DNA from: Polynucleobacter arcticus | Lineage (GTDB): Bacteria > Pseudomonadota > Gammaproteobacteria > Burkholderiales > Burkholderiaceae | NCBI RefSeq assembly: GCF_013307205.1 | Contig: NZ_CP028940.1 | Coordinates: 1,967,702 to 2,031,701, forward strand | Length of the DNA stretch: 64,000 nt | Direction of reading: 5' to 3' | In this document: positions 48,192 to 56,741 of the stretch, one piece after another | How the letters are laid out: the number at the start of each line of letters is the position of its first letter | How positions within the stretch are numbered: position 1 is the first letter of the stretch | Translations under genes and position numbers: made by a program | Notes under the pieces: generated by a model | The model's input: only the letters and a program-made list of their open reading frames with translations | Databases searched by the model: none | What the model was told of the DNA's origin: nothing

Positions 48192-49100
48192 TTACTTCAT
48201 ACCCTCTAATGTGCGACGACTAATACCAAATACGCTACTTAATGCATCAATCCCATTGAGCGGCAGGATGTTCGGGACTTGCATAGAGGCAATATTGTCA
48301 CGCGACATTAAAGTTGGTACTGGCAAGAACTCAAAAGCTAAGGCTTGCAAATATCCTACAAAAGCAGGCATAGGAATGATGGCGCAGCGGGTATTCACTT
48401 TGCGAGCAGCAAATTCCACAATCTCCTTCATGGAGTACACCTTAGGTCCGACTAAATCATAAGATTGATGAATAGTTGATGGCATTTTCAAAGACTTAGT
48501 AAATGCAGTTGCCACATCATCCACGCTCACCGGCTGAAACTGTGCATCTGAATTTGCTAAAGGCATCGCTGGGAATAATTTCGTTAACTTGGAAAACAAA
48601 TTAATAAATTGATCTTGCGCGCCAAAAACAACGGATGGTCTAAAAATCGTCCAATCTACATTGCCGGCCTTTACTACTGCCTCGCCATCACCCTTACTAC
48701 GCTGATACATCGATGGACCCTTTGAGTCTGCACCTAAGGCGCTCATATGCAAGTAACGCTTAAGGCCATTCATCTGCATAGCGGTAATGATACTTTTGGG
48801 GAGATCAACATGTGCCGCTTGAAATATCTTCCCATAAGGCTCCGCTGGCTTGTCATGCAATACGCCCACTAAATTAATGACAGCACCATTTGGTTTGATA
48901 CGCGAGCAGAGCTCTTGCAGAGAATCAAACTCATGTACATCGGCATCTTCTAAATGGATTTTGGGAAGCATACGTAATTCACGTGCGGCCGCTAAGTGCC
49001 GTGTCGGCAATAAAACAGAATAGCCCTCTGCCTGCAATTGAGCGGCTAGAACCCTGCCAACGAAACCGTTACCACCGATCAACAGAATGTCATATTTCAT
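48192..49100 (-). CDS. Complex I NDUFA9 subunit family protein (atypical SDR)
   Basis: The 302-residue NAD(P)-binding protein has [18 protein letters not shown] at the N-terminus and no catalytic YxxxK of normal SDR enzymes in a clear place, though [12 protein letters not shown] matches the extended-SDR position. [12 protein letters not shown] and [13 protein letters not shown] are shared with NDUFA9, an accessory subunit of mitochondrial complex I. In bacteria the family is proposed to act in NADH dehydrogenase or quinone metabolism. It sits between the lytic transglycosylase and cca in one minus-strand run. Confidence 0.84.
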   Translation of the reverse strand: MKYDILLIGGNGFVGRVLAAQLQAEGYSVLLPTRHLAAARELRMLPKIHLEDADVHEFDSLQELCSRIKPNGAVINLVGVLHDKPAEPYGKIFQAAHVDLPKSIITAMQMNGLKRYLHMSALGADSKGPSMYQRSKGDGEAVVKAGNVDWTIFRPSVVFGAQDQFINLFSKLTKLFPAMPLANSDAQFQPVSVDDVATAFTKSLKMPSTIHQSYDLVGPKVYSMKEIVEFAARKVNTRCAIIPMPAFVGYLQALAFEFLPVPTLMSRDNIASMQVPNILPLNGIDALSSVFGISRRTLEGMK

Positions 49101-49123
49101 AAAACTCCAATGTTGTAGAAATA

Positions 49124-51082
49124 CTAAGGTAGCTCTGACGCATTTGCTGCTTTAGGTGCAATCACACCTAAACGCTGCTTTAGAGACTGGGTTTGTCCAT
49201 GCATCACCGATGAGTAATAGGTCGCATTCGCCAAAACATTTTTTACATAGGTCCGCGTCTCGTGGAACGGAATCGTTTCCGCGAAAATCGCGCCCTCAGT
49301 TGGACTGGTTAACTTTTCACGCCAAGACTTGGAACGTGAAGGACCGGCGTTATAAGCCGCTGATGCCAGCACCCATGAACCATCCAAGTCCCCCAAGACC
49401 ATATTTAGATAATTACTACCCAATGTGAGATTGGTATTGGTATCGGTGAGCTTGTCATTGGTATACGAAGTCATGCCAATTTTCTTAGCCACATACTTTG
49501 CTGTATTGGGCATCACCTGCATCAAGCCAGAAGCGCCTACAGAGGAAGAGGCATTCATGATGAAGCGGGACTCTTGACGAATCAATCCATAGGCCCACGC
49601 TAGGTTCAAATCAATTTGCTTGGCGATCGGAGCCAGTTCATCTCGATAAGGGGTTGGATAGCGCAAACTAAAATCATGCTCTTGCTTGGTTCGGTCTGCA
49701 GTATTCACCACGCGGTCATACAGGCCAATACGTTTAGCGTACTCAGCCGAGGCCAATAACTGCTTGTCGCTCATATTGCGCAATTCCCAGTTCCATTCGC
49801 GGTTGCCTTCAAACCGTAAATTCATCGCATAGAAGCGCTCGCCCCGAATAAAGCCTTTACGACTGGCTACCGTATCAATATCTTGGTCGCTTACTTTAGT
49901 GCGTGCAGGTGCCTGATTAGATTTTCCCAGATCTTCGCGAGCTAATTGTCCATAGAAGTTGTACTGCTCTGCAACAAGCTCAAGGTTCTCACGCGCTTTT
50001 TCGTTTTGACCATCCACCTTTAATGCACGTGCATACCAATAAGTCCAAGCGGGATCCTTACTACGCACTGCGGGGTTCATACCCTCAATCGCATTCTTGA
50101 CCAGCATCCAATCCTTGGCGCGTAAGCCTGCGCGCACTTTCCACTCTTGTCCTTCAGTAGAAAGCAGTTCGTTATAGCCCAACTCTTGTTGCAGACGATA
50201 GGCATCATCCGCATTGGGATCTAATTTCTTAGCGAGGAACTGACCAATCACACCCCAAGCCACAGCTTGATTTTCTTTGCTGTAACGCGATGCATTTTGT
50301 GAAAAATCTTTAAATGCTTTTGCAGGGTCTGCTTTGGCCGCTTTCACAATCTCAGCAACAGGGTCTTCGCCACCCAAGCGGCGTGACATCGTATCAAAGC
50401 CCATTTCACTGGCAGCACGACCAATTGCCTTTGCCTCGCTTGGCGTCATGCCGCCTGCGCTGACTAAGGCAGGAACTAGCTCTTGGCAGGCTTGCCCGAA
50501 GTAACGTGGGTCTAACAATATTGCACGCGCATCAATCGCAACTTTAGTTGCATTCTCGCCTTGAGCCAATTTAGATTGCAATGCATAACACTTCACTTGA
50601 GTGTCATCATCCAAAACAAATTTGGGATATTCAATATCAAAACGTGACCAGTCTTTACGCTTGCCCAAAACTAGCAGCCAATCATTACGCATCCGGTCAG
50701 CTAAAGCAGTGCCTTGATATTGATTCAGAAATGCAACAACCTGAGAGTCTGCATTACTATCCGCACGAGCACCACCAGCGCTATCAAATAATTGGGGCTT
50801 AATACGGAAATAGGCTACATAGTCATCATAGGGATAGTTAAAAAGACTAGCGGCTAATGTTTGTGCACGGGCCACATCGTTTCTTTTGGCTGCTTCACGC
50901 AGCTCAATAAAGGCACGATCACCCTCGGTGATTTCTAAAGCAGAGGCTCTGCTTTCCTTGGCGGAAATGGTTTTCTTAGACTTCTCTGCCCAAACGCTGG
51001 GGACGCTCGCTAGCAAAGCGAGGAATACCATCCCGCCTACCTTTATTTGCCAGCCATTTAAAAGATCAAACCTCTTTTTCAC
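49124..51082 (-). CDS. Soluble lytic murein transglycosylase (Slt70-like)
   Basis: The 652-residue exported protein cleaves peptidoglycan glycan chains with 1,6-anhydro ends. It has a signal sequence (VGGMVFLALLASVPSVWAEK), a long helical superhelix of about 400 residues, and a C-terminal lysozyme-like domain with catalytic Glu in LIRQESRFIMNASSSVGASGLMQVMP (in parts: RQESRF, GASGLMQVMP). Later LGSNYLNMVL and ASAAYNAGPSR complete the family signature. The architecture is that of Slt70. An AmpG-like permease for the released muropeptides is encoded at 59-60.5 kb. Confidence 0.92.
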   Translation of the reverse strand: MKKRFDLLNGWQIKVGGMVFLALLASVPSVWAEKSKKTISAKESRASALEITEGDRAFIELREAAKRNDVARAQTLAASLFNYPYDDYVAYFRIKPQLFDSAGGARADSNADSQVVAFLNQYQGTALADRMRNDWLLVLGKRKDWSRFDIEYPKFVLDDDTQVKCYALQSKLAQGENATKVAIDARAILLDPRYFGQACQELVPALVSAGGMTPSEAKAIGRAASEMGFDTMSRRLGGEDPVAEIVKAAKADPAKAFKDFSQNASRYSKENQAVAWGVIGQFLAKKLDPNADDAYRLQQELGYNELLSTEGQEWKVRAGLRAKDWMLVKNAIEGMNPAVRSKDPAWTYWYARALKVDGQNEKARENLELVAEQYNFYGQLAREDLGKSNQAPARTKVSDQDIDTVASRKGFIRGERFYAMNLRFEGNREWNWELRNMSDKQLLASAEYAKRIGLYDRVVNTADRTKQEHDFSLRYPTPYRDELAPIAKQIDLNLAWAYGLIRQESRFIMNASSSVGASGLMQVMPNTAKYVAKKIGMTSYTNDKLTDTNTNLTLGSNYLNMVLGDLDGSWVLASAAYNAGPSRSKSWREKLTSPTEGAIFAETIPFHETRTYVKNVLANATYYSSVMHGQTQSLKQRLGVIAPKAANASELP

Positions 51083-51128
51083 CGTCTTGCCCTATTGATT
51101 TACTGTATCTCTCAATTTTCGCCTGATA

Positions 51129-51767
51129 ATGGCTGATATGCACGGCAATTCTCTAAAATCGCTACGGCAGGACTTACTGGCTCAAAGGAAACAGTTTGCG
51201 GCCAGCGAAAGCTATCTGGCTAAACGAGACGCGGTTTTGACTGGCCTCACCCAATTTCTTGCAAATTACGGCGCACAAATCCAATCCCTTGCTTTATATT
51301 GCCCCATTCAAGATGAGCTTGATCTACGAGCGGCTCTATTGGCATGGGCTGCTAGCAATACAGACAAGACCCTTGCGCTCCCTTTTGCGCGCCCTGACAA
51401 ACATCTGGATTTTTACACTTGGCAGGAGGGTGACCTTCTCATACCGAGTCGTCATGGCGTACCAGAACCAGATCCCAATAATCCCCGTCGGCCTCAAGTT
51501 GCGCCAGATTGCATCCTGATTCCCTGCGTGGGATGGTCAGAGTCAATATCGGGGGATAAAAAACATTATTGGCGCCTTGGCTATGGCGGCGGCTATTTTG
51601 ATCGCACTTTGGCGCAGTTGCGGGCTGAAAAACCCAAGCTATTGTGTGTAGGCATTGGATTTGAATGGCAAAAACTCGATGATGCACAGTGGCGGGCTCA
51701 AACCCATGATGAGCCCTTGGATCTACTGCTTACTGAGTCAGGGCTTTTGCCCTCATTACCTTATTAA
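51129..51767 (+). CDS. 5-formyltetrahydrofolate cyclo-ligase
   Basis: This enzyme converts 5-formyl-THF to 5,10-methenyl-THF, returning stored folate to the one-carbon pool. The 212-residue protein has LRQDLLAQRKQFAAS, then FARPDKHLDFYTW for the substrate pocket, and the ATP-binding signature WRLGYGGGYFDRTLAQL. In many Proteobacteria the 6S RNA gene adjoins this gene. The 46-base gap to the transglycosylase gene is too short for it here. It is convergent with metF, another folate enzyme. Confidence 0.9.
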   Translation: MADMHGNSLKSLRQDLLAQRKQFAASESYLAKRDAVLTGLTQFLANYGAQIQSLALYCPIQDELDLRAALLAWAASNTDKTLALPFARPDKHLDFYTWQEGDLLIPSRHGVPEPDPNNPRRPQVAPDCILIPCVGWSESISGDKKHYWRLGYGGGYFDRTLAQLRAEKPKLLCVGIGFEWQKLDDAQWRAQTHDEPLDLLLTESGLLPSLPY

Positions 51768-51783
51768 GTCTGCATATTCAGAC

Positions 51784-52614
51784 CTACTTATTCAGACTCA
51801 AATTATCAGCAATAGCCAAGACAGCATCCGCCTGATTGAGTGAGTAGAAGTGCAATCCGGGAGCACCGGCGACTAAAAGCTGGTCACAAAGATCAGTCAC
51901 GACTTGTTCTCCAAAAGCCCGAATTGAAGCGCTGTCATCACCATAAGACTGCAAACGCAAACGAATCCAGCGTGGAATCTCTGCGCCACAAGCATCTGAA
52001 AAACGCAGTAACTGCGTGCTGTTGGTAATCGGCATAATGCCGGCAATCACGGGTTGAGTCACACCTAAGTTATATGCCTCATCTACAAAGCGAAAATAGG
52101 CATCGCTGTTATAGAAATACTGAGTCACTGCTGAATTAGCCCCAGCCTTCATCTTCTCGACAAAGAAATGGATATCACTTGCAGGTGATTTAGCCTGAGG
52201 ATGGCATTCCGGATAAGCGGCCACATCAATATGAAACCAATCGCCCGTTTCTGCACGAATAAATTCAACTAATTCATTAGCGTGATGGAACTCGCCATAC
52301 TGACCCATGCCAGATGGCAAGTCGCCACGCAAAGCCACAATACGTTTAACGCCTAAAGCTTGATATTGCTTCAGCATTTCGCGCACGCTTTCACGTGAGC
52401 TGCCGACACAAGATAGGTGTGGAGCTACCGCTGCACCAGCAGCATGAATATCACTCACTACCTTTAATGTGCCAGATTGAGTAGAGCCACCGGCACCAAA
52501 AGTCACAGAATAAAAAGCGGGCTTCAGCGTTTCACTAAAACGCTCGCGTACGAGATGTAACTTATTCTCACCTTCAGGTGTTTTTGGAGGGAAGAATTCA
52601 ACGCTTAATTCCAT
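51784..52614 (-). CDS. metF: 5,10-methylenetetrahydrofolate reductase
   Basis: MetF makes 5-methyl-THF, the methyl donor for MetH, using NADH and FAD. The 276-residue protein has the opening LSVEFFPPKTPEGE, then FGAGGSTQSGT, then IVALRGDLPSGMG, then AVTQYFYNSDAYFRFVD. All are standard for the family. It lies 55 bases after ahcY on the same strand, so it is likely under the SAH riboswitch too: high SAH would raise both SAH hydrolysis and methyl-folate supply. That link is an inference. Confidence 0.95.
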   Translation of the reverse strand: MELSVEFFPPKTPEGENKLHLVRERFSETLKPAFYSVTFGAGGSTQSGTLKVVSDIHAAGAAVAPHLSCVGSSRESVREMLKQYQALGVKRIVALRGDLPSGMGQYGEFHHANELVEFIRAETGDWFHIDVAAYPECHPQAKSPASDIHFFVEKMKAGANSAVTQYFYNSDAYFRFVDEAYNLGVTQPVIAGIMPITNSTQLLRFSDACGAEIPRWIRLRLQSYGDDSASIRAFGEQVVTDLCDQLLVAGAPGLHFYSLNQADAVLAIADNLSLNK

Positions 52615-52669
52615 GGTCTTGGGCCTGTATCTCTATTTCTCTATTGAACAATATCTAACAAAAAGCAAA

Positions 52670-54115
52670 TTAATAACGATAGTGCTCAGTCTTGTATGGG
52701 CCTTCCTTCGTGACACCAATATAAGAGGCTTGCTGATCAGACAGTACAGTTAATTGCGCATTCAATGTCTTCAACTGCAAACGCGCTACCTTCTCATCCA
52801 AATGCTTAGGCAGGGTGTAAACACCGACTGGGTACTTGTCTGTACCAACTGCATTCCATAACTCGATCTGTGCAATCACTTGGTTCGCAAATGAAGAGCT
52901 CATCACATAAGATGGGTGACCTGTACCGCAACCGAGGTTGACCAAGCGACCTTTTGCCAAGATGATGATGCGCTTCTCGGGATTGCCATTGGCTGCTGGG
53001 AAAATTACGTGATCTACTTGTGGCTTAATTTCTTCCCACTTGTATTTTTCAATGCCAGCAACATCAATCTCATTATCAAAGTGGCCGATATTACAAACGA
53101 TGGCTTGATTTTTCATCTTGATCATATGATCATGCGTAATCACATGGTAGTTACCTGTTGCAGAAACAAAGATGTCCGCTTTATCAGCAGCGTAATCCAT
53201 GGTTACTACACGGTAGCCTTCCATTGCCGCTTGTAGTGCGCAAATTGGATCCACCTCAGTAACCCAAACCTGAGCAGACAAAGCGCGCAATGCTTGCGCT
53301 GAACCCTTACCCACATCGCCGTAACCGCAAACCACTGCAACCTTACCGGCAACCATAACATCGGTGGCGCGCTTGATCGCATCAACCAAAGACTCTCGGC
53401 AACCATAGAGATTATCAAATTTGCTCTTCGTAACAGAATCGTTAACGTTAATTGCTGGGAACTTCAATTCACCCTTGGCAAACATTTGATACAAACGATG
53501 AACACCAGTAGTGGTTTCTTCGGTAACGCCTTTAACTTTTTCTAAGCGTGTGGAATACCAAGTTGGATCTTGCGCCAATTTATTCTTAATGGCTGCAAAC
53601 AAAATGGTTTCTTCTTCACTGCTAGGGTTATTTAAGCAGGCTTGATCTTTCTCAGCACGGGCGCCGAGGTGTAATAACAAAGTGGCATCGCCACCGTCAT
53701 CCAAAATCATATTAGTAAAGCCACCGTCAGCCCATTCAAAAATACGGTGGGTGTAATCCCAATACTGCTCAAGAGTTTCACCTTTGATTGCGAACACAGG
53801 CGTGCCATTAGCAGCGATCGCTGCAGCAGCGTGATCTTGGGTAGAGAAAATGTTGCAAGAAGCCCACTGCACTTGAGCGCCGAGCGCTTCCAGCGTCTCG
53901 ATCAATACTGCAGTTTGAATGGTCATGTGCAATGAACCAGTAATACGTGCACCGCGCAATGGCTGCTGCGCTGAGAACTCGTCACGAATTGCGATGAGGC
54001 CTGGCATTTCAGTTTCTGCAATGGCGATTTCTTTACGACCAAAGTCAGCCAAAGAAATATCGGCAATAGCGCAACGGGTTGCTACAAAGTTATTTAAATC
54101 GGAAACGGTATTCAT
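52670..54115 (-). CDS. ahcY: Adenosylhomocysteinase (SAH hydrolase)
   Basis: AhcY splits S-adenosylhomocysteine to adenosine and homocysteine. The 481-residue protein has the family start [16 protein letters not shown], the catalytic blocks TQDHAAAAI and [13 protein letters not shown], the NAD site [18 protein letters not shown], and the C-terminal [18 protein letters not shown]. It ends KTEHYRY, the canonical C-terminus with Lys and Tyr for NAD. The ATG giving [10 protein letters not shown] is preceded by GGAG at 5 bases. A longer frame upstream belongs to the riboswitch leader. SAH riboswitch upstream, metF downstream. Confidence 0.97.
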   Translation of the reverse strand: MNTVSDLNNFVATRCAIADISLADFGRKEIAIAETEMPGLIAIRDEFSAQQPLRGARITGSLHMTIQTAVLIETLEALGAQVQWASCNIFSTQDHAAAAIAANGTPVFAIKGETLEQYWDYTHRIFEWADGGFTNMILDDGGDATLLLHLGARAEKDQACLNNPSSEEETILFAAIKNKLAQDPTWYSTRLEKVKGVTEETTTGVHRLYQMFAKGELKFPAINVNDSVTKSKFDNLYGCRESLVDAIKRATDVMVAGKVAVVCGYGDVGKGSAQALRALSAQVWVTEVDPICALQAAMEGYRVVTMDYAADKADIFVSATGNYHVITHDHMIKMKNQAIVCNIGHFDNEIDVAGIEKYKWEEIKPQVDHVIFPAANGNPEKRIIILAKGRLVNLGCGTGHPSYVMSSSFANQVIAQIELWNAVGTDKYPVGVYTLPKHLDEKVARLQLKTLNAQLTVLSDQQASYIGVTKEGPYKTEHYRY

Positions 54116-54120
54116 GAATG

Positions 54121-54186
54121 CTCCAGCTAAATACAATCCAACGCTGGAGTAGAAACTCGCTAGCCATTGAATCATGGGTTAGCGAG
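54121..54186 (-). promoter_or_regulatory. Expression-platform helices between SAH aptamer and ahcY start
   Basis: Two stem-loops lie between the aptamer and the start codon on the minus strand. GCTGGAG (54121-54127), which contains the ribosome binding site, can pair with CTCCAGC (54143-54149). GGCTAGCGAG (54156-54165) can pair with CTCGCTAACC (54177-54186), one mismatch. The second helix uses bases of the 3' strand of the aptamer, so the two folds compete. This suits translational control by hiding the GGAG. Confidence 0.55.
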
Positions 54187-54287
54187 CGCGGTTGCAATTA
54201 GCAAACTCTGGGGTTACCTGGGAGTCCACTCCCTTCAAGCCTGGGGAAACACTGGTTCTCAGCATTCCTTGCAACGCTCCTTGAAGG
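54183..54287 (-). promoter_or_regulatory. SAH riboswitch aptamer upstream of ahcY
   Basis: On the minus strand, stem P1 is CCTTCAAG/CTTGAAGG (54279-54287 with 54232-54239). Inside it are the conserved GGAGCGTTGCAA and CCCAGGC segments, and after it a GGGAG-tgga-CTCCC hairpin and the distal ACCGCGCTC. GAGCG near the 5' end pairs with CGCTC (54184-54188), closing the pseudoknot. The set matches the known SAH riboswitch (Ralstonia, ahcY) segment by segment. SAH binding turns ahcY on in known cases. Confidence 0.92.
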
Positions 54288-54317
54288 TATGGCGAAATTG
54301 TAATCAATTTCGCCATA
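54288..54317. repeat. 13-base perfect inverted repeat between metK and the SAH riboswitch
   Basis: TATGGCGAAATTG and CAATTTCGCCATA form a perfect 13-base stem with a 4-base TAAT loop. It directly abuts the aptamer and lies about 50 bases after the metK stop. There is no U-run, so it is not a plain intrinsic terminator; it may be an operator, an RNA-end protector of metK mRNA, or part of the ahcY promoter. Confidence 0.6.
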
Positions 54318-54367
54318 TTTCGCCTCAATACACAAACATACTACTTATTTACTACTCAGAAAGCCTC

Positions 54368-55534
54368 TTACAGGCCAGCAGCAGCACGTAATGCAGGTGC
54401 CTTGTCGCACTGCTCCCAAGTAAATTCTGGCTCTTCACGACCAAAGTGGCCATAAGCAGCAGTCTTACGATAAATCGGGCGCAACAGGTTCAACATCTTC
54501 ACAATGCCTTTTGGACGTAAGTCAAAGTGCTCAGATACCAATTGCGCAATCTTTTCGTCAGAGATTTTGCCGGTGCCAAAGGTGCTCACCATCACTGAGG
54601 TGGGCTTGGCTACACCAATAGCGTAAGAGATCTGGATCAAGCACTTGCTTGCTAAACCAGCAGCAACGACGTTCTTCGCTACATAACGACCAGCGTAGGC
54701 AGCAGAGCGGTCAACCTTAGAGGGATCTTTACCGGAGAACGCACCACCGCCGTGAGGGGCTGCACCGCCGTAGGTATCCACAATGATCTTGCGACCAGTC
54801 AAACCACAATCACCCTGTGGGCCGCCGATGACAAAGCGACCAGTTGGGTTCACCAAAAAGTTAATTGCGCCTTTAATCAGATGCTTTGGCAATACAGGCT
54901 TGATGATTTCTTCGATTACGGCTTCGCGTAATTTCTCGAGAGAAATATCTTCATCGTGTTGTGTAGAGAGTACAACCGTGTCAATCGAATCTGGCTTGCC
55001 ATCAACGTAACGTAAAGTCACCTGAGATTTTGCATCTGGGCGCAACCAATTCAAACGGCCATCACGGCGAAGTTGAGATTGACGCTCTACTAAACGGTGT
55101 GACAAATGGATCGGCAAAGGCATGAGTTCTGTAGTCTCATCACAAGCGTAACCAAACATCAAACCTTGGTCACCAGCACCTTGGTCTAGGCCGTCATCAT
55201 GCGCTTTATCTACGCCCTGAGCGATATCAGGGCTTTGCTTGTCATAGGCCACCAATACCGCACAGCCTTTATAGTCAATGCCGTAGTCAGTATTGTCGTA
55301 ACCAATTTCACGCAAAGTATTGCGAGCGACTTGGATGTAATCGACGTTGGCATTGGTAGTGATTTCACCAGCCAAAACAACTAAGCCGGTATTGCACAAA
55401 GTTTCTGCAGCAACACGTGCTGTTGGATCTTGAGCCAAGATGGCATCCAAGATGGAATCAGAAATTTGGTCTGCTACTTTATCGGGATGACCTTCAGAGA
55501 CGGATTCTGAGGTAAAGAAGTAATCATTTGCCAT
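54368..55534 (-). CDS. metK: S-adenosylmethionine synthetase
   Basis: MetK makes SAM from methionine and ATP. The 388-residue protein begins [26 protein letters not shown] with the ATP-binding His. Other signatures are [12 protein letters not shown] and the phosphate loop [19 protein letters not shown]. The start is preceded by AAGGA at 8 bases. It lies upstream of ahcY in the same direction, with its own promoter and what appears to be a SAM-II riboswitch in its 5' leader, so it should be repressed when SAM is plentiful. Confidence 0.97.
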   Translation of the reverse strand: MANDYFFTSESVSEGHPDKVADQISDSILDAILAQDPTARVAAETLCNTGLVVLAGEITTNANVDYIQVARNTLREIGYDNTDYGIDYKGCAVLVAYDKQSPDIAQGVDKAHDDGLDQGAGDQGLMFGYACDETTELMPLPIHLSHRLVERQSQLRRDGRLNWLRPDAKSQVTLRYVDGKPDSIDTVVLSTQHDEDISLEKLREAVIEEIIKPVLPKHLIKGAINFLVNPTGRFVIGGPQGDCGLTGRKIIVDTYGGAAPHGGGAFSGKDPSKVDRSAAYAGRYVAKNVVAAGLASKCLIQISYAIGVAKPTSVMVSTFGTGKISDEKIAQLVSEHFDLRPKGIVKMLNLLRPIYRKTAAYGHFGREEPEFTWEQCDKAPALRAAAGL

Positions 55535-55597
55535 TGCATATTCCTTAAAAAAATTAACACGATCTTTGGGACAACTCGACGTGCCAGGAACTACAAC

Positions 55598-55653
55598 GGC
55601 GACGCTTTAGCAGAATTTATGAATCGCCCTGCAAGTTGCCTTAACTCAGCGAT
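55598..55653 (-). promoter_or_regulatory. Probable SAM-II (SAM_alpha) riboswitch upstream of metK
   Basis: On the minus strand: stem P1 ATCGCT (55648-55653) pairs with GGCGAT (55623-55628). The loop is GAGTTAAGGCAACTTGCAG; known SAM-II has GAUUUAACCGUAUUGCA here. After P1 comes TCATAAATTCTGCTAAA; the known Sargasso metX aptamer has UGAUAAAUGUAGCUAAA. GGC in the loop can pair with GCC at the 3' end (55598-55600) as the pseudoknot. Order, spacing and conserved bases all agree, and it begins at the predicted transcription start. SAM-II is known mainly from Alphaproteobacteria. Confidence 0.8.
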
Positions 55654-55659
55654 ATAGAT

Positions 55660-55689
55660 ATTCTATCTGAAAAACGCCCTATTTATCAA
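55660..55689 (-). promoter_or_regulatory. Sigma-70-type promoter of metK
   Basis: On the minus strand, -35 TTGATA (55684-55689), an 18-base spacer and -10 TAGAAT (55660-55665) each match the consensus in five of six bases. Transcription should start near 55653, the first base of the SAM-II-like aptamer, giving a leader of about 120 bases. Confidence 0.65.
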
Positions 55690-55738
55690 TCTGTAGGAGA
55701 AATTTGGCCCTACCGCCCGCATTGAATATCATTAGAAG

Positions 55739-56599
55739 GTGCGCAAACTACTTCTCAAGCTAACCCTCAATGTCATTGCCGTGTTGCCCCTATTTCTGGT
55801 TCAGACAATTGGCGCTGCTCTGGGAGTGTTGGCCTATGTGGGCTCCAAGCAATATCGATCGCTTTTTCGTCCTCAATACGAAGCCGTTGTTAAAGAGCAT
55901 CATTTACCCAGGCAAATCTGGAGTGCGGCTGCAGCTTCGGGCCAACTCTTCTCAGATAGCCTGTGGATTTGGCGTAACCCACAAAAAGCTCTAGAACTAG
56001 TGGAAGTGCAAGACTGGGACTTAGTTGAGGCAGCCATTAATGAAGGTCATGGCTTGGTGATGCTCACACCCCACCTAGGTGGCTTTGAAATCATTCCTCG
56101 TGTTTTGGCGCAGCACTTTCCGGCAACGATTCTCTATCGCCCATCACGCCAAAAATGGCTTAATGAAGTAGTTGAGGAAGGGCGCGCCTATCCCAATATG
56201 CATTTTGTACCAACCAACCTCAATGGCGTTCGTCAAATGACGCGGGCGCTCACACGCGGCGAAGCAATTGGCATTCTTCCAGATCAAGTCCCAAGTGGTG
56301 GCGAAGGCGTTTGGGTGCCATTCTTTGGGCGCCCTGCTTATACAACCCCGCTACCAGCTCGCCTCGCAAATCGCAACAACACACCGGTTGTGATGTTTAC
56401 GGCCAAACGTAAAGGGCTTGGCAAAGGCTGGCTCATGCAAGCCAAGAGGCTAGGGCCACTTTCTGAAGATTCCACACTGGCAGCTGCCGAACTCAACGTT
56501 GCTATTGAGAACGCAATCCTAGTTGCACCTAATCAGTTCATCTGGGCATACAACCGCTATAAACATCCTAGCGGAGCAGAATTACCTCCGGGTAATTAG
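55739..56599 (+). CDS. lpxL: Lipid A biosynthesis lauroyl-type acyltransferase (LpxL/HtrB family)
   Basis: The 286-residue inner-membrane enzyme adds a secondary acyl chain to lipid A. It has one N-terminal membrane helix (LNVIAVLPLFLVQTIGAALGVLAYV, in pieces VIAVLPLFL), the catalytic His-x4-Glu motif in LTPHLGGFEIIPR, and GILPDQVPSGGEGVWVPFFG. It starts with GTG; an in-frame TAG lies two codons upstream, so no longer start exists. LpxL and LpxM subtypes are not separable here. It is divergent from metK. Confidence 0.86.
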   Translation: MRKLLLKLTLNVIAVLPLFLVQTIGAALGVLAYVGSKQYRSLFRPQYEAVVKEHHLPRQIWSAAAASGQLFSDSLWIWRNPQKALELVEVQDWDLVEAAINEGHGLVMLTPHLGGFEIIPRVLAQHFPATILYRPSRQKWLNEVVEEGRAYPNMHFVPTNLNGVRQMTRALTRGEAIGILPDQVPSGGEGVWVPFFGRPAYTTPLPARLANRNNTPVVMFTAKRKGLGKGWLMQAKRLGPLSEDSTLAAAELNVAIENAILVAPNQFIWAYNRYKHPSGAELPPGN

Positions 56600-56741
56600 T
56601 TTACAAAGCCGATACTGTGCGCCCGAAGAAATGCACAGCAGACCTTGTCCGAGAAAGGCCAGCAGAGTACTATTGGGTTCATAAACGCTTCAAACATCGA
56701 CCCCCTGGCGAGCCTAGTCTTTACAACTAATTGGAATTCTT
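56600..56741 (+). other. Intergenic region between lpxL and dapF with possible RNA hairpins
   Basis: The 142-base gap has a hairpin CTGTGC/GCACAG (56615-56638), a CCTT/AAGG element and a GCCAG/CTGGC long-range pair. No T-run follows. It may be the dapF leader or a small RNA. I could not assign it to a known RNA family. Confidence 0.25.

Noticed and set aside
51083-51128. 6S RNA beside the 5-formyltetrahydrofolate cyclo-ligase gene
   Set aside because: The usual neighbour position is only 46 bases long, too short for the RNA.
54116-54175. Twenty-codon N-terminal extension of ahcY
   Set aside because: It translates the riboswitch expression platform; the AhcY family begins near the internal ATG, which has a GGAG site.
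56600-56741. 6S RNA gene
   Set aside because: Two short matches to E. coli 6S exist, but there is no closing stem or central bubble, and the 5' part would lie in lpxL coding sequence.
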